From positions 1-15,576 of the forward strand of contig JBDLRN010000053.1 in the NCBI GenBank assembly GCA_039800005.1: a DNA stretch of 15,576 nucleotides, in the 5' to 3' direction. Position 1 is the stretch's first letter. Each line of letters opens with the position of its first letter. Below, piece by piece: positions 1-8,457 of this stretch. Origin of the DNA: Casp-actino8 sp039800005. GTDB taxonomy: Bacteria > Actinomycetota > Acidimicrobiia > Acidimicrobiales > Ilumatobacteraceae. A program made the position numbers and the translations under genes. The notes below the pieces were generated by a model. That model did no database searches. It saw nothing but the letters and a program-made list of their open reading frames with translations, and had not been told where the DNA came from.

Positions 1-266
1 ACGGTCCCGATGCCGGATTGAAAGATGTGTACGGCGCGGTCGTCTACTCGTTCGACCGCATCCCGGTGGCCATCTTCTACATCGTCGCCAACATCGCCCT
101 CGGCGTGCACCTCTTCCACGGTGTGTGGAGCCTCTTCCAGTCGATGGGCTGGAACAACCCGCGCTTCAACAAGTGGCGTCGTCAGATCGCCGTCGGCATC
201 GCCACGATCGTGGTGGTCGGCAACGTGTCGTTCCCCGTGGCCGCCATGGCCGGGATCATCGGTTGA
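1..266 (+). CDS. sdhC: Succinate dehydrogenase cytochrome b558 membrane subunit, 3' end (partial)
   Basis: This is the C-terminal 87 residues of the complex II membrane anchor. The reading frame is open from the left window edge (first whole codon at position 3), so the true start lies outside the window. Two hydrophobic helices are visible, beginning near IPVAIFYIVANIALG and IAVGIATIVVVGNVSF. The first runs into HLFHGVWSLFQ, which resembles the haem-ligand histidine region of single-subunit b558 anchors that carry electrons from succinate to menaquinone. Between the helices is the polar loop GWNNPRFNKWRRQ. It lies 17 bases upstream of sdhA, in the order anchor-flavoprotein-iron-sulfur protein typical of Sdh1-like and Bacillus-like enzymes. 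The family assignment is firm because of the helix pattern and neighbours. Haem number and quinone type are inferred from the family. Confidence 0.88.
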   Translation, partial: GPDAGLKDVYGAVVYSFDRIPVAIFYIVANIALGVHLFHGVWSLFQSMGWNNPRFNKWRRQIAVGIATIVVVGNVSFPVAAMAGIIG

Positions 267-268
267 TC

Positions 269-275
269 AAAGGAG
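269..275 (+). promoter_or_regulatory. Ribosome binding site that decides the sdhA start
   Basis: AAAGGAG lies 8 bases before the ATG at 284 but only 2 bases before the in-frame ATG at 278. The spacing therefore favours 284 as the sdhA start. Confidence 0.7.
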
Positions 276-283
276 AAATGCAG

Positions 284-2202
<1,919 letters not shown>

Positions 2203-2206
<4 letters not shown>

Positions 2207-2979
2207 GCAACCATCTCTCGAATCTCACCCTCAAGGTCTGGCGTCAGTCGGGACCGAACGACCGCGGTCATTTCGAGAACTACGAGATCGACTCGATCTC
2301 CGACGAAGCCTCGTTCCTGGAGATGCTCGACGTGCTCAACGAGAAGTTGATCGGCGAGAACAAGGAGCCGGTCACCTTCGACCACGACTGCCGCGAGGGC
2401 ATCTGCGGTACGTGCTCGCTCATGATCAACGGCCAGGCACATGGTCCCGAGCGGGCCACAGCCACCTGCCAGTTGCACATGCGCAAGTTCAAGAGCGGCG
2501 ACGAGATCGTGATCGAACCGTGGCGCGCCACGGCCTTCCCGATCGTGAAGGACCTCATGGTCGACCGTTCGGCGTTCGACCGCATCATCGAGTCGGGCGG
2601 TTTCATCACCGCTCCCACCGGTGGTGCGCCCGACGCGAACCTCATCCCGATCCCGAAGCCGGTGGCCGACGCGGCCATGGACTCGGCCGAGTGCATCGGA
2701 TGTGGTGCGTGCGTGGCGGCCTGCCCCAACGGCGCGGCCAATCTGTTCACCGCGGCCAAGATCGCCCACCTCAATCTGCTCCCGCAGGGCCAGGCCGAGC
2801 GCTACAAGCGCGTCGAGTCGATGGTCGAGACGATGAGCGAGTACTTCGGTTCGTGCACCAACCACGGTGAGTGCGAGGCGGCGTGTCCGAAAGAGATCTC
2901 GATCGACGTGATCGCGCTCATGAACAAGGACTACCGCGCGGCCAAGTTCAAGAACCGCAAGGAACTCTCCCGCAACTGA
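2203..2979 (+). CDS. sdhB: Succinate dehydrogenase iron-sulfur subunit
   Basis: This 258-aa electron-transfer subunit of complex II relays electrons from the flavin to the membrane anchor. The plant-ferredoxin-like domain has the 2Fe-2S ligands Cys63, Cys68, Cys71 (in DCREGICGTC) and Cys89. The C-terminal ferredoxin domain has CIGCGACVAACP (Cys164, 167, 170, 174) and CTNHGECEAACP (Cys218, 224, 228), which supply the 4Fe-4S and 3Fe-4S ligands. All expected cysteines are present. The start is GTG at 2203, which overlaps the sdhA stop by 4 bases and has GGAG at 2193-2196, six bases upstream; longer in-frame extensions would run deep into sdhA. The stop is only 3 bases from the stop of the convergent glycoside hydrolase gene. 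The motif spacing matches the Sdh1-like group (similar in order to Mycobacterium tuberculosis Rv0249c-Rv0247c, from memory). Confidence 0.97.
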
Positions 2980-3026
2980 TCGCTAGGCGATGCCGGCCGT
3001 GTAGCGATTGGTGGCAACCACATCGC
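2979..3026 (+). terminator. Possible weak terminator hairpins at the sdhB/GH2 convergent junction
   Basis: Two short inverted repeats follow the sdhB stop. ATCGC-TAG-GCGAT (2979-2991) has 5-bp arms with the minus-strand stop codon at its centre. A second, at 3004-3026, pairs GCGAT with ATCGC and then GTGG with CCAC around a CAA loop, with a 2-base bulge. Neither is followed by a T-run. The second lies inside the 3' coding end of the opposing gene. This is a plausible but unproven end for the sdh transcript. Confidence 0.3.
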
Positions 3027-5145
3027 CGCATTGCAGGGTCAGATCGAGAGTGATGTCGCCCGCCGTGTACGGGGCGCGAACGTCGATCGATCCGACGTAA
3101 CTGCAGTCGTCGGCGCCGATGTCGCCTTCCCATTTCCACTCGCGACGTTCGCCCGCGGCGTCGACCATCGCGGTGATCTCCACGTCCTCGAGCGGCCGAT
3201 GCAGGTCGCTCACCACGTGGATGCGGATGGCGACGGAGTCGCCCGGTGTCATCGACGCCGGTAGTCGATCGGCCACCACGATCACGGGCCGGCAGGCCTC
3301 GGCGACGGCGGTGTAGCCGAGTTTGGGAACACGCTGATGGTCGAGCACGCTCCACGACACCATCGGCATGGCGTCGTTCAACGCGAACAGGCAGAAGCCG
3401 CCGGTGGGCCGGTACTTCAATCGACGCAACGTCTCGATGTGATGCTTCAACACGTCGGCTTGGTACACCTGAGTGGCCAGGCGCCATTCGTCGAACGACT
3501 CGAAACGGGACGGAGGCACGTGGCGGTCGAAGATCTCCTTCTGCAGGCCGTGTTCGCGACGAAGTCGATTCCAGTCGAGGTGCGGCCAGTTGCGGGCGTC
3601 GACGAAATCGCACGAATCGGGGATCGCCTGCGCCCCGAATTCGCTCACGAACCGCACCAATCTCGGCAGCCGAGCTGCGAAGTCGGGAAGATCGCGCTCG
3701 TTGCCGTGATACCAGCCGAAGTAGAGGTGACTGTCGGTGCCGTCGAGCTGGGGCAGATGCGGAAGGACGCCACTGTGAGCGATGGTCGAACGCGTCTCGT
3801 CGGCCTTCTCGAAAGCTCGCTTCACCCAGCGGTCGAGCACGCTCTTGTTCCAACTCGGCAGTTGATGTCCGGCGAGGAACGGGATCGCCAACTTCTTGGC
3901 GTCGAATTCCTCGCCGTCGCCGATGCTCAGAGTGAAGGGCTCGTTGTGCGCGCACCACATCAGGATCGACGGGTGATGGCCGAGTACGTTGACCGCTTCC
4001 TCGGCCTGGCGCACGGCCTGGCGCCGGATCTGGCGGGCGTATCCCCACTGCAGCGGGAAGTCCTGCCACACCAGCAGTCCGGCCTCGTCGGCCGCGTCGT
4101 ACAGCTCGGGACGCGACACGTGCCCGTGCACGCGAACGAGATCGAGGCCGGCGTCCTTGGCGAGCGCGATGTCACGACGCAGATCGTCGGCGGTGGTCGA
4201 ACCGAGATCGGCTCGAGTGGGTGCGAGATTCGCCCCCTTCACGAAGAGACGTTCGCCGTTCACGGTGACGATCCAGTCGCTCACCGACACTTCGCGCAGA
4301 CCGGTGCGTCGGGTGCAATCGTGACTGATTTCGTCGTCGACCAGGACCTGCAGGGTGACGTCGGTGAGCGGTTGGTCGCCCAGGCTCCATGGCCACCACA
4401 GCTTCGGGTCGTCGATGTCGATGTTCCAGTCGACACGATTGAGTCCGACGGCGGTGGTGCGAACCAGTTCGTCGACCACGCGGCCGTCGACCAGCGTGCG
4501 CAACTTCACCGTTCGCTCGCGATCGCTGTCGAGTCGGGCGTGGAGACGCAGATTGGCCCGGGTTTCGTTGGCGTCGCGGCACAGCACTCGCCACGCGTCG
4601 ATGCGTACCGGGCCCGTGGTCTCGAGTCGGACCGTGCGCCAGAGCCCGCCCGGATTGAACGACGGAGAGATGCAGTCCCAGTGTTGGAACACCCCGGTGA
4701 TGTTGCGCTTCGACTTCTTGTCGCGCTGCGGAGAACACGTGGCCGCCACGGCCAGCACGTGTGAGGTGTCGAGTTTCGACAGCGCGGTCACGTCGTAGGC
4801 GTGCGGGAAGAAATAGCCCTCGGGGTCACCGAGGTAGGCGCCGTCGAGCCACACGTCGCCTTGGTAGAAGAGCCCGTCGATCACCACGAAACGTCGTTGG
4901 CCCTCGGTCGGAATCGTCGCGTCGAACTCGCGGCGGTACAGCACCGGGCCGTTGCTGGAAGCGAAACGAGAATCGTTCTGCCAGTGTCCGGGCACGACGG
5001 TCGTGGGCCAGTCGTCGGTGTCGGCGTCGAGTCCGATGCCCTCGCGCATCATGTCGTCGTCGGCGGCGACCACTCGCCACGGACCAGCGAAGTCGAGGGT
5101 CGTCCAACGATCGTGCGTTCGTGCGTCGTGGTCGGTCGAACTCAC
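2983..5145 (-). CDS. Glycoside hydrolase family 2, beta-mannosidase-like, cytosolic
   Basis: This is a 720-aa retaining exo-glycosidase of family GH2. An N-terminal sugar-binding beta-sandwich (about 15-180) contains PGHW, a YRREF strand and NPGGLWR. An immunoglobulin-like domain follows, then a TIM barrel (about 300-610). The acid/base glutamate is Glu402 in ILMWCAHNEP and the nucleophile is Glu502 in RFVSEFGAQ. The barrel closes with GGFCLFALND (582-591) and SWSVLDHQRVPKLGY (597-611), the beta-mannosidase-type pattern. A C-terminal beta domain runs to 720. There is no signal peptide, so the enzyme should be cytosolic. The start GTG 5145 is chosen because the sugar-binding domain begins shortly after it and TACCGT lies 7 bases upstream, fitting a leaderless mRNA. 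The open frame extends to ATG 5220 but that would overlap the divergent gene. Substrate is uncertain: beta-mannoside, beta-glucosaminide or another beta-glycoside. No transporter or sugar-metabolism genes adjoin it. Confidence 0.88.
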   Translation of the reverse strand: MSSTDHDARTHDRWTTLDFAGPWRVVAADDDMMREGIGLDADTDDWPTTVVPGHWQNDSRFASSNGPVLYRREFDATIPTEGQRRFVVIDGLFYQGDVWLDGAYLGDPEGYFFPHAYDVTALSKLDTSHVLAVAATCSPQRDKKSKRNITGVFQHWDCISPSFNPGGLWRTVRLETTGPVRIDAWRVLCRDANETRANLRLHARLDSDRERTVKLRTLVDGRVVDELVRTTAVGLNRVDWNIDIDDPKLWWPWSLGDQPLTDVTLQVLVDDEISHDCTRRTGLREVSVSDWIVTVNGERLFVKGANLAPTRADLGSTTADDLRRDIALAKDAGLDLVRVHGHVSRPELYDAADEAGLLVWQDFPLQWGYARQIRRQAVRQAEEAVNVLGHHPSILMWCAHNEPFTLSIGDGEEFDAKKLAIPFLAGHQLPSWNKSVLDRWVKRAFEKADETRSTIAHSGVLPHLPQLDGTDSHLYFGWYHGNERDLPDFAARLPRLVRFVSEFGAQAIPDSCDFVDARNWPHLDWNRLRREHGLQKEIFDRHVPPSRFESFDEWRLATQVYQADVLKHHIETLRRLKYRPTGGFCLFALNDAMPMVSWSVLDHQRVPKLGYTAVAEACRPVIVVADRLPASMTPGDSVAIRIHVVSDLHRPLEDVEITAMVDAAGERREWKWEGDIGADDCSYVGSIDVRAPYTAGDITLDLTLQCGDVVATNRYTAGIA

Positions 5146-5152
5146 CGCACCG

Positions 5153-5158
5153 ACGGTA
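5153..5158 (-). promoter_or_regulatory. Putative leaderless promoter -10 box for the GH2 gene
   Basis: On the minus strand TACCGT (TANNNT pattern) is followed by 7 bases and then GTG 5145. Transcription would begin at or beside the start codon. No Shine-Dalgarno sequence and no clear -35 box are seen. Confidence 0.45.
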
Positions 5159-5180
5159 GTGGAAGTCGGTCGGTGGGCGT

Positions 5181-5186
5181 TACTGT
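5181..5186 (+). promoter_or_regulatory. Putative leaderless promoter -10 box for the AAA+ ATPase gene
   Basis: TACTGT (TANNNT) ends 6 bases before ATG 5193, the spacing expected for an mRNA that starts at its own initiator codon. The only purine-rich tract, GAGG at 5188-5191, is one base from the ATG, too close to act as a Shine-Dalgarno site. No -35 consensus is evident. Confidence 0.5.
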
Positions 5187-5192
5187 CGAGGC

Positions 5193-6605
5193 ATGGCCGC
5201 CGAAACGCTCCCCACGACACTGCGAGACCTCCGAGCCTCCGGCTGGGTGTCCCGCCCCGTGAAAGAAGAGATGCGCTTGAACGCAGTGGCCCGCATCTCG
5301 GCCGGCGAGCCGTTGTTCGAGGGTGTGCTCGGCTACGAGGACACCGTGATGCCCTTGCTCGAGAACGCCATTCTCGCCGGACACGACGTGATCTTCCTCG
5401 GCGAGCGCGGCCAGGCCAAGACGCGCATGATCCGGAGTCTCACCGGTCTGCTCGACGAGTGGATGCCGATCGTGGCCGGCAGCGAGATCAACGACGATCC
5501 GTACGAGCCCATCTCCAAGCACGCGCGAGATCTGGTGGCCGAGCGAGGCGACGACACCCCGATCTCGTGGGTGCATCGCACCGACCGCTTCGGCGAGAAG
5601 CTCGCCACCCCCGACACGTCGATCGCCGACCTCATCGGCGAAGTCGATCCCATCAAGGTGGCCGAAGGCCGCTATCTCAGCGACGAACTCACGCTGCACT
5701 ACGGCCTCGTCCCGCGCACCAACCGGGGCATCTTCGCCATCAACGAACTTCCCGACCTGTCCGAACGTATTCAGGTGGGTCTGCTCAACGTCCTCGAAGA
5801 GCGAGACGTGCAGATCCGCGGTTACAAGGTTCGTCTGCCGCTCGACGTGCTGCTGGTCGCCTCGGCGAACCCCGAGGACTACACCAACCGCGGCCGCATC
5901 ATCACTCCGCTCAAGGACCGTTTCGGTTCGCAGATTCGCACGCACTATCCCCTCGAGGTCGACACCGAAGTGGCGATCGTTCGTCAGGAGTCCCGTCCGC
6001 CGTCGGTGGGCGACATCACCGTGGCCGTGCCCCACTACATGGAGCGGGTCGTGGCCACCTTCAGCCAGTTGGCGCGGTCCAGCAGCCAGGTCAACCAGCG
6101 CAGTGGTGTGAGCGTGCGTCTCAGCGTCTCCAACTTCGAGGTGATGGCGGCCAATGCGTTGCGTCGCGGCCTGCGTCTCGGAGAGCGCTACGTCGTGCCA
6201 CGCGTGTGCGACCTCGATGCCTTCGCCGCCGCATCGGGTGGCAAGATCGAAGTCGAAGCACTCGAGGACGGCCGAGAAGGTCAGGTCCTGCGCGACCTCG
6301 TGAAGTCGGCCGTGCTCTCGGTGTTTCGAGAGTTGGTGAGTCCGCAGTACTCGATCGACATCGTGCGCGCATTCGAAGAGGGCGCCATCGTCAGTACCGG
6401 CGAGGACGTGCCGTCGGCCACGCAGGCCGCCCTCGCCGAGCAGATTCCGGCCCTGCAGCCGGCCATCGCCGAGATCACCGACGGCGACACCAGCGCGGCG
6501 GCCGTGGCCGGAGCGGTGGAGTTCGTCCTCGAGGGTCTGCACCTCTCGAAGCGTCTCAACAAGGACGCCAGCGCCGCCTCGGGTGGCACGTACCGCGCCC
6601 GCTGA
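5193..6605 (+). CDS. MoxR/ChlI-like AAA+ ATPase (Rv0958-like)
   Basis: This is a 470-aa AAA+ ATPase of the helix-2-insert clade that includes MoxR proteins and magnesium chelatase subunit I. Walker A is GERGQAKT (70-77). The Walker B strand is GIFAINELPDL (179-189), where Asn replaces the usual Asp before the catalytic Glu185. Sensor 1 is in VASANPEDY (222-230, Asn226), and the likely arginine finger is Arg243 in PLKDRFG. A C-terminal helical region follows. Relatives act as chaperone-like remodelling ATPases paired with a von Willebrand factor A (VWA) protein, and in mycobacteria Rv0958 neighbours VWA protein Rv0959 (from memory). No VWA gene is next to this one: the following gene is convergent and unrelated. 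There is no evidence for a role in chlorophyll synthesis, so annotation as magnesium chelatase would be misleading. It is divergent from the GH2 gene and probably leaderless. Confidence 0.88.
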   Translation: MAAETLPTTLRDLRASGWVSRPVKEEMRLNAVARISAGEPLFEGVLGYEDTVMPLLENAILAGHDVIFLGERGQAKTRMIRSLTGLLDEWMPIVAGSEINDDPYEPISKHARDLVAERGDDTPISWVHRTDRFGEKLATPDTSIADLIGEVDPIKVAEGRYLSDELTLHYGLVPRTNRGIFAINELPDLSERIQVGLLNVLEERDVQIRGYKVRLPLDVLLVASANPEDYTNRGRIITPLKDRFGSQIRTHYPLEVDTEVAIVRQESRPPSVGDITVAVPHYMERVVATFSQLARSSSQVNQRSGVSVRLSVSNFEVMAANALRRGLRLGERYVVPRVCDLDAFAAASGGKIEVEALEDGREGQVLRDLVKSAVLSVFRELVSPQYSIDIVRAFEEGAIVSTGEDVPSATQAALAEQIPALQPAIAEITDGDTSAAAVAGAVEFVLEGLHLSKRLNKDASAASGGTYRAR

Positions 6606-6614
6606 GCGGGCGCG
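6594..6614. terminator. GC-rich hairpin between convergent genes, likely bidirectional terminator
   Basis: The arms CGCGCCCGC (6594-6602) and GCGGGCGCG (6606-6614) are a perfect 9-bp inverted repeat. The 3-base loop is exactly the TGA stop codon of the AAA+ ATPase. The opposing gene's stop is at 6619-6621, so both transcripts would read through the hairpin just after or at their ends. No T-run follows on either strand, common in high-GC actinobacteria, so strength as an intrinsic terminator is uncertain. Confidence 0.55.
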
Positions 6615-6618
6615 TCGT

Positions 6619-6978
6619 CTACTGGCCGCGACTCTTCTCGATGGCGGCGATCAGGCGATCGGTTTCGCTGCGATGCTCGTGCACCAGGCGGATCAACCAG
6701 AACCGCATGAAGCGACCCACTGAATAGCGGACGAACAGCGCCGTGCCGGCGATCACGAGAGCCAGGCCGATGAACGTGCCGGTGGCGAGGAACGCGACTT
6801 GATCACCGAGTTCGGTCGTGCCGCTCGCCTGGAAGCCGCCGAGCACCGACAGCACCACTCCGGCCACGATCGCCACGGCACCGACCACGAGCAGGATGCG
6901 TTCGCGGTCACCCCGTGCGCCGCGCAACTTCATCTCGCCGATCTCGTCGGTGAAGGCTTTGATGCGGTCCTCGTTCAT
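6619..6978 (-). CDS. Small two-helix membrane protein, last gene of the liv-type operon
   Basis: This is a 119-aa protein of unknown function. A charged N-terminal stretch (1-27, MNEDRIKAFTDEIGEMK...) precedes two hydrophobic segments at about 28-49 (ILLVVGAVAIVAGVVLSVL) and 63-84 (a Gly/Ala/Leu-rich helix). A basic, amphipathic cytosolic tail ends in a helix containing RSETDRLIAAIEKS. Both ends are probably cytoplasmic. The start is well supported: AGGAG (6986-6990 on the plus strand as CTCCT) lies 7 bases before ATG 6978. It follows livF by 52 bases, on the same strand and with nothing else between, so it is probably co-transcribed with the importer. I recognise no family. A role as an accessory or scaffold for the ABC importer is possible but rests only on position. 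Confidence 0.72.
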   Translation of the reverse strand: MNEDRIKAFTDEIGEMKLRGARGDRERILLVVGAVAIVAGVVLSVLGGFQASGTTELGDQVAFLATGTFIGLALVIAGTALFVRYSVGRFMRFWLIRLVHEHRSETDRLIAAIEKSRGQ

Positions 6979-6994
6979 GATTTCTCTCCTGGGT

Positions 6995-7014
6995 GAGGCA
7001 TCGGACGATGCTTC
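6995..7014 (-). other. Short hairpin between livF and the small membrane protein gene
   Basis: GCATC (6998-7002) and GATGC (7007-7011) form a 5-bp inverted repeat with a 4-base loop in the 52-base intercistronic gap. It might stabilise or attenuate the mRNA before the last gene. It is short enough to be chance. Confidence 0.25.
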
Positions 7015-7030
7015 GTTGGGCACTGCGGAC

Positions 7031-7753
7031 TCACGACTGCTCCTTGCGGCCGAGATAGGCGCCGGCGAGAACATCTTCGCCGATCTCGTGGGCGGGACCC
7101 GACACCTGCACCACCCCGTGCGTGAGCACGACGGCCCAGTCGGCCACGCCGAGCACGGTGCGGGCGAACTGCTCGACCACCAGAACCGACACACCGTCGG
7201 CGGCGATGTGGGCGACCTGCTCGTAGAGCTCGGCCACGATCTTGGGCGCCAGACCCATCGACAGTTCGTCGATGAGGAGGATGGCCGGATCGACGGCGAG
7301 GGCTCGAGCGAGCGAGAGCATCTGCTGCTCGCCACCCGACATGGTGCCGGCCAACTGCGTTCGCCGTTCACCGAGGCGCGGGAAGCGCGTGTAGGCGTCG
7401 TGTTCGATGGCGTCGAGCGAGCGGCCGGCGTAGGTGGCCATGACCAAGTTCTCGCGCACGGTCAGGTTCGGGAAGATGCCGCGACCCTCGGGAATGGTGC
7501 AGATGCCGGCGCGACACAACGTGTCGGCCGACGCGCCGGTGACGTCACGTCCGGCCACCACCAACTGGCCCGACGACGGACGCATCAGTCCGCTCACGAC
7601 CTTGATGGTGGTGCTCTTGCCCGCACCGTTTGGTCCGAGGAGGGCCACCACCTGCCCGGCCCCGATGGAGATCGACACGTCGTGCAACACCTCGATCGCG
7701 CCGTAGCCGGCCCGCACGTGGCGCAATTCGAGGATCGGTGTCGTCGAGGTCAT
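7031..7753 (-). CDS. livF: Branched-chain-amino-acid-type ABC importer ATPase LivF
   Basis: This is one of the two nucleotide-binding subunits of a HAAT-family importer, 240 aa and typical for LivF. Walker A is GPNGAGKS (40-47). The LivF-specific IPEGRGIFPNLTVRENL lies at 87-103. The ABC signature MSGGEQQ is at 138-144 and Walker B ILLIDE at 158-163. The switch region reads VVEQ (192-195), where LivF proteins often have EQ in place of the H-loop histidine. The start ATG 7753 overlaps the livG stop by four bases (ATGA), giving translational coupling; an upstream open extension inside livG is ignored. It should pair with LivG under the fused permease. Substrate cannot be told from the ATPase: family members serve branched-chain amino acids, amides, urea and aromatic or other organic acids. 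Confidence 0.93.
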   Translation of the reverse strand: MTSTTPILELRHVRAGYGAIEVLHDVSISIGAGQVVALLGPNGAGKSTTIKVVSGLMRPSSGQLVVAGRDVTGASADTLCRAGICTIPEGRGIFPNLTVRENLVMATYAGRSLDAIEHDAYTRFPRLGERRTQLAGTMSGGEQQMLSLARALAVDPAILLIDELSMGLAPKIVAELYEQVAHIAADGVSVLVVEQFARTVLGVADWAVVLTHGVVQVSGPAHEIGEDVLAGAYLGRKEQS

Positions 7754-8457
7754 GACGCCCCCAGATACGCCTCGAGAACTCTTTGATCGGCCCGGATCTC
7801 GTCGGGTGTGCCGTCGGCGATGACCACGCCCAGATCGAGGACGAAGATGTGATCGCACACGCGCATCACGAGATCCATGTCGTGTTCGACGAGCAGAACA
7901 CCGAGACCCTCGGCGGCGAGTGATCGCAGAAGTCGACCGAGATGTTCGCTCTCGATGTCGGACAAGCCCGACGCCGGTTCGTCGAGGAGCAGCAGCCGTG
8001 GCTTGGTGGCTAGGGCGCGAGCGATCTCCACCAGTCGAGCGGATCCGGTGGGAAGGTCGCCGGCGACGCGATCGGCCACCTCGCCGAGTCCGACTCGTTC
8101 GAGAAGTGAGTCGACGGTCGACGACACGTTGGTGAGCATGGCGAGTTCGGCCGCCACGCGGATGTTGTCGCGCACCGACAACGACGAGAACAGTTCGAGT
8201 CGCTGGAAGGTTCGGGCGACACCACGATGAGCTCGCTTGTGCGGGGCCAAGTGGGTGATGTCTTCGCCGTCGAGACTCACCGCACCGGCCGTGGGCTCTT
8301 GGATACCGGTGATGACGTTGAAGAGCGTGGTCTTGCCGGCGCCGTTGGGTCCGATGAGTCCGGTCACCTCACCGGCGTGGGCCATGAAAGTCGCGCCACT
8401 CACCGCCATCACGCCACCGAAGCGCACCATGACCTGATCGACGTAGAGAAGAGCCAT
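7750..8457 (-). CDS. livG: Branched-chain-amino-acid-type ABC importer ATPase LivG
   Basis: This is the second nucleotide-binding subunit, 235 aa. Walker A is GPNGAGKT (36-43), the Q-loop is Gln85 in ARTFQRLELF, Walker B is LLLLDEP (155-161) and the H-loop is His192 in LLVEHDMDLVM. The signature loop is unusual, LPTGSARLVEIARAL (135-149), where LivG proteins normally carry LPYGxQRRLEIARAL. The conserved Gly138 stays, but the aromatic and glutamine positions are changed. The ATPase should still be functional because the Walker, Q and H elements are intact. The ATG overlaps the permease stop by one base (TGATG on the minus strand) and its own stop overlaps livF by four, so the three are translationally coupled. 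Confidence 0.93.
   Translation of the reverse strand: MALLYVDQVMVRFGGVMAVSGATFMAHAGEVTGLIGPNGAGKTTLFNVITGIQEPTAGAVSLDGEDITHLAPHKRAHRGVARTFQRLELFSSLSVRDNIRVAAELAMLTNVSSTVDSLLERVGLGEVADRVAGDLPTGSARLVEIARALATKPRLLLLDEPASGLSDIESEHLGRLLRSLAAEGLGVLLVEHDMDLVMRVCDHIFVLDLGVVIADGTPDEIRADQRVLEAYLGAS

Noticed and set aside
3337..4764. 475-codon open frame on the plus strand opposite the GH2 gene
   Set aside because: The GH2 frame has intact catalytic motifs; the opposite frame shows only complementary codon bias.
5146..5220. Upstream start (ATG 5220) for the GH2 protein
   Set aside because: It would overlap the ATPase coding start by 28 bases and add a tail with no family similarity; GTG 5145 has a -10 box at leaderless spacing.
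5142..6542. 466-codon minus-strand open frame opposite the AAA+ ATPase
   Set aside because: It mirrors the ATPase codons and has no motif, and it would cover both divergent promoters.
5193..6605. Annotation of the AAA+ gene as a true magnesium chelatase subunit
   Set aside because: No bacteriochlorophyll genes or ChlD/ChlH partners are nearby, and the family includes many MoxR-like chaperones.
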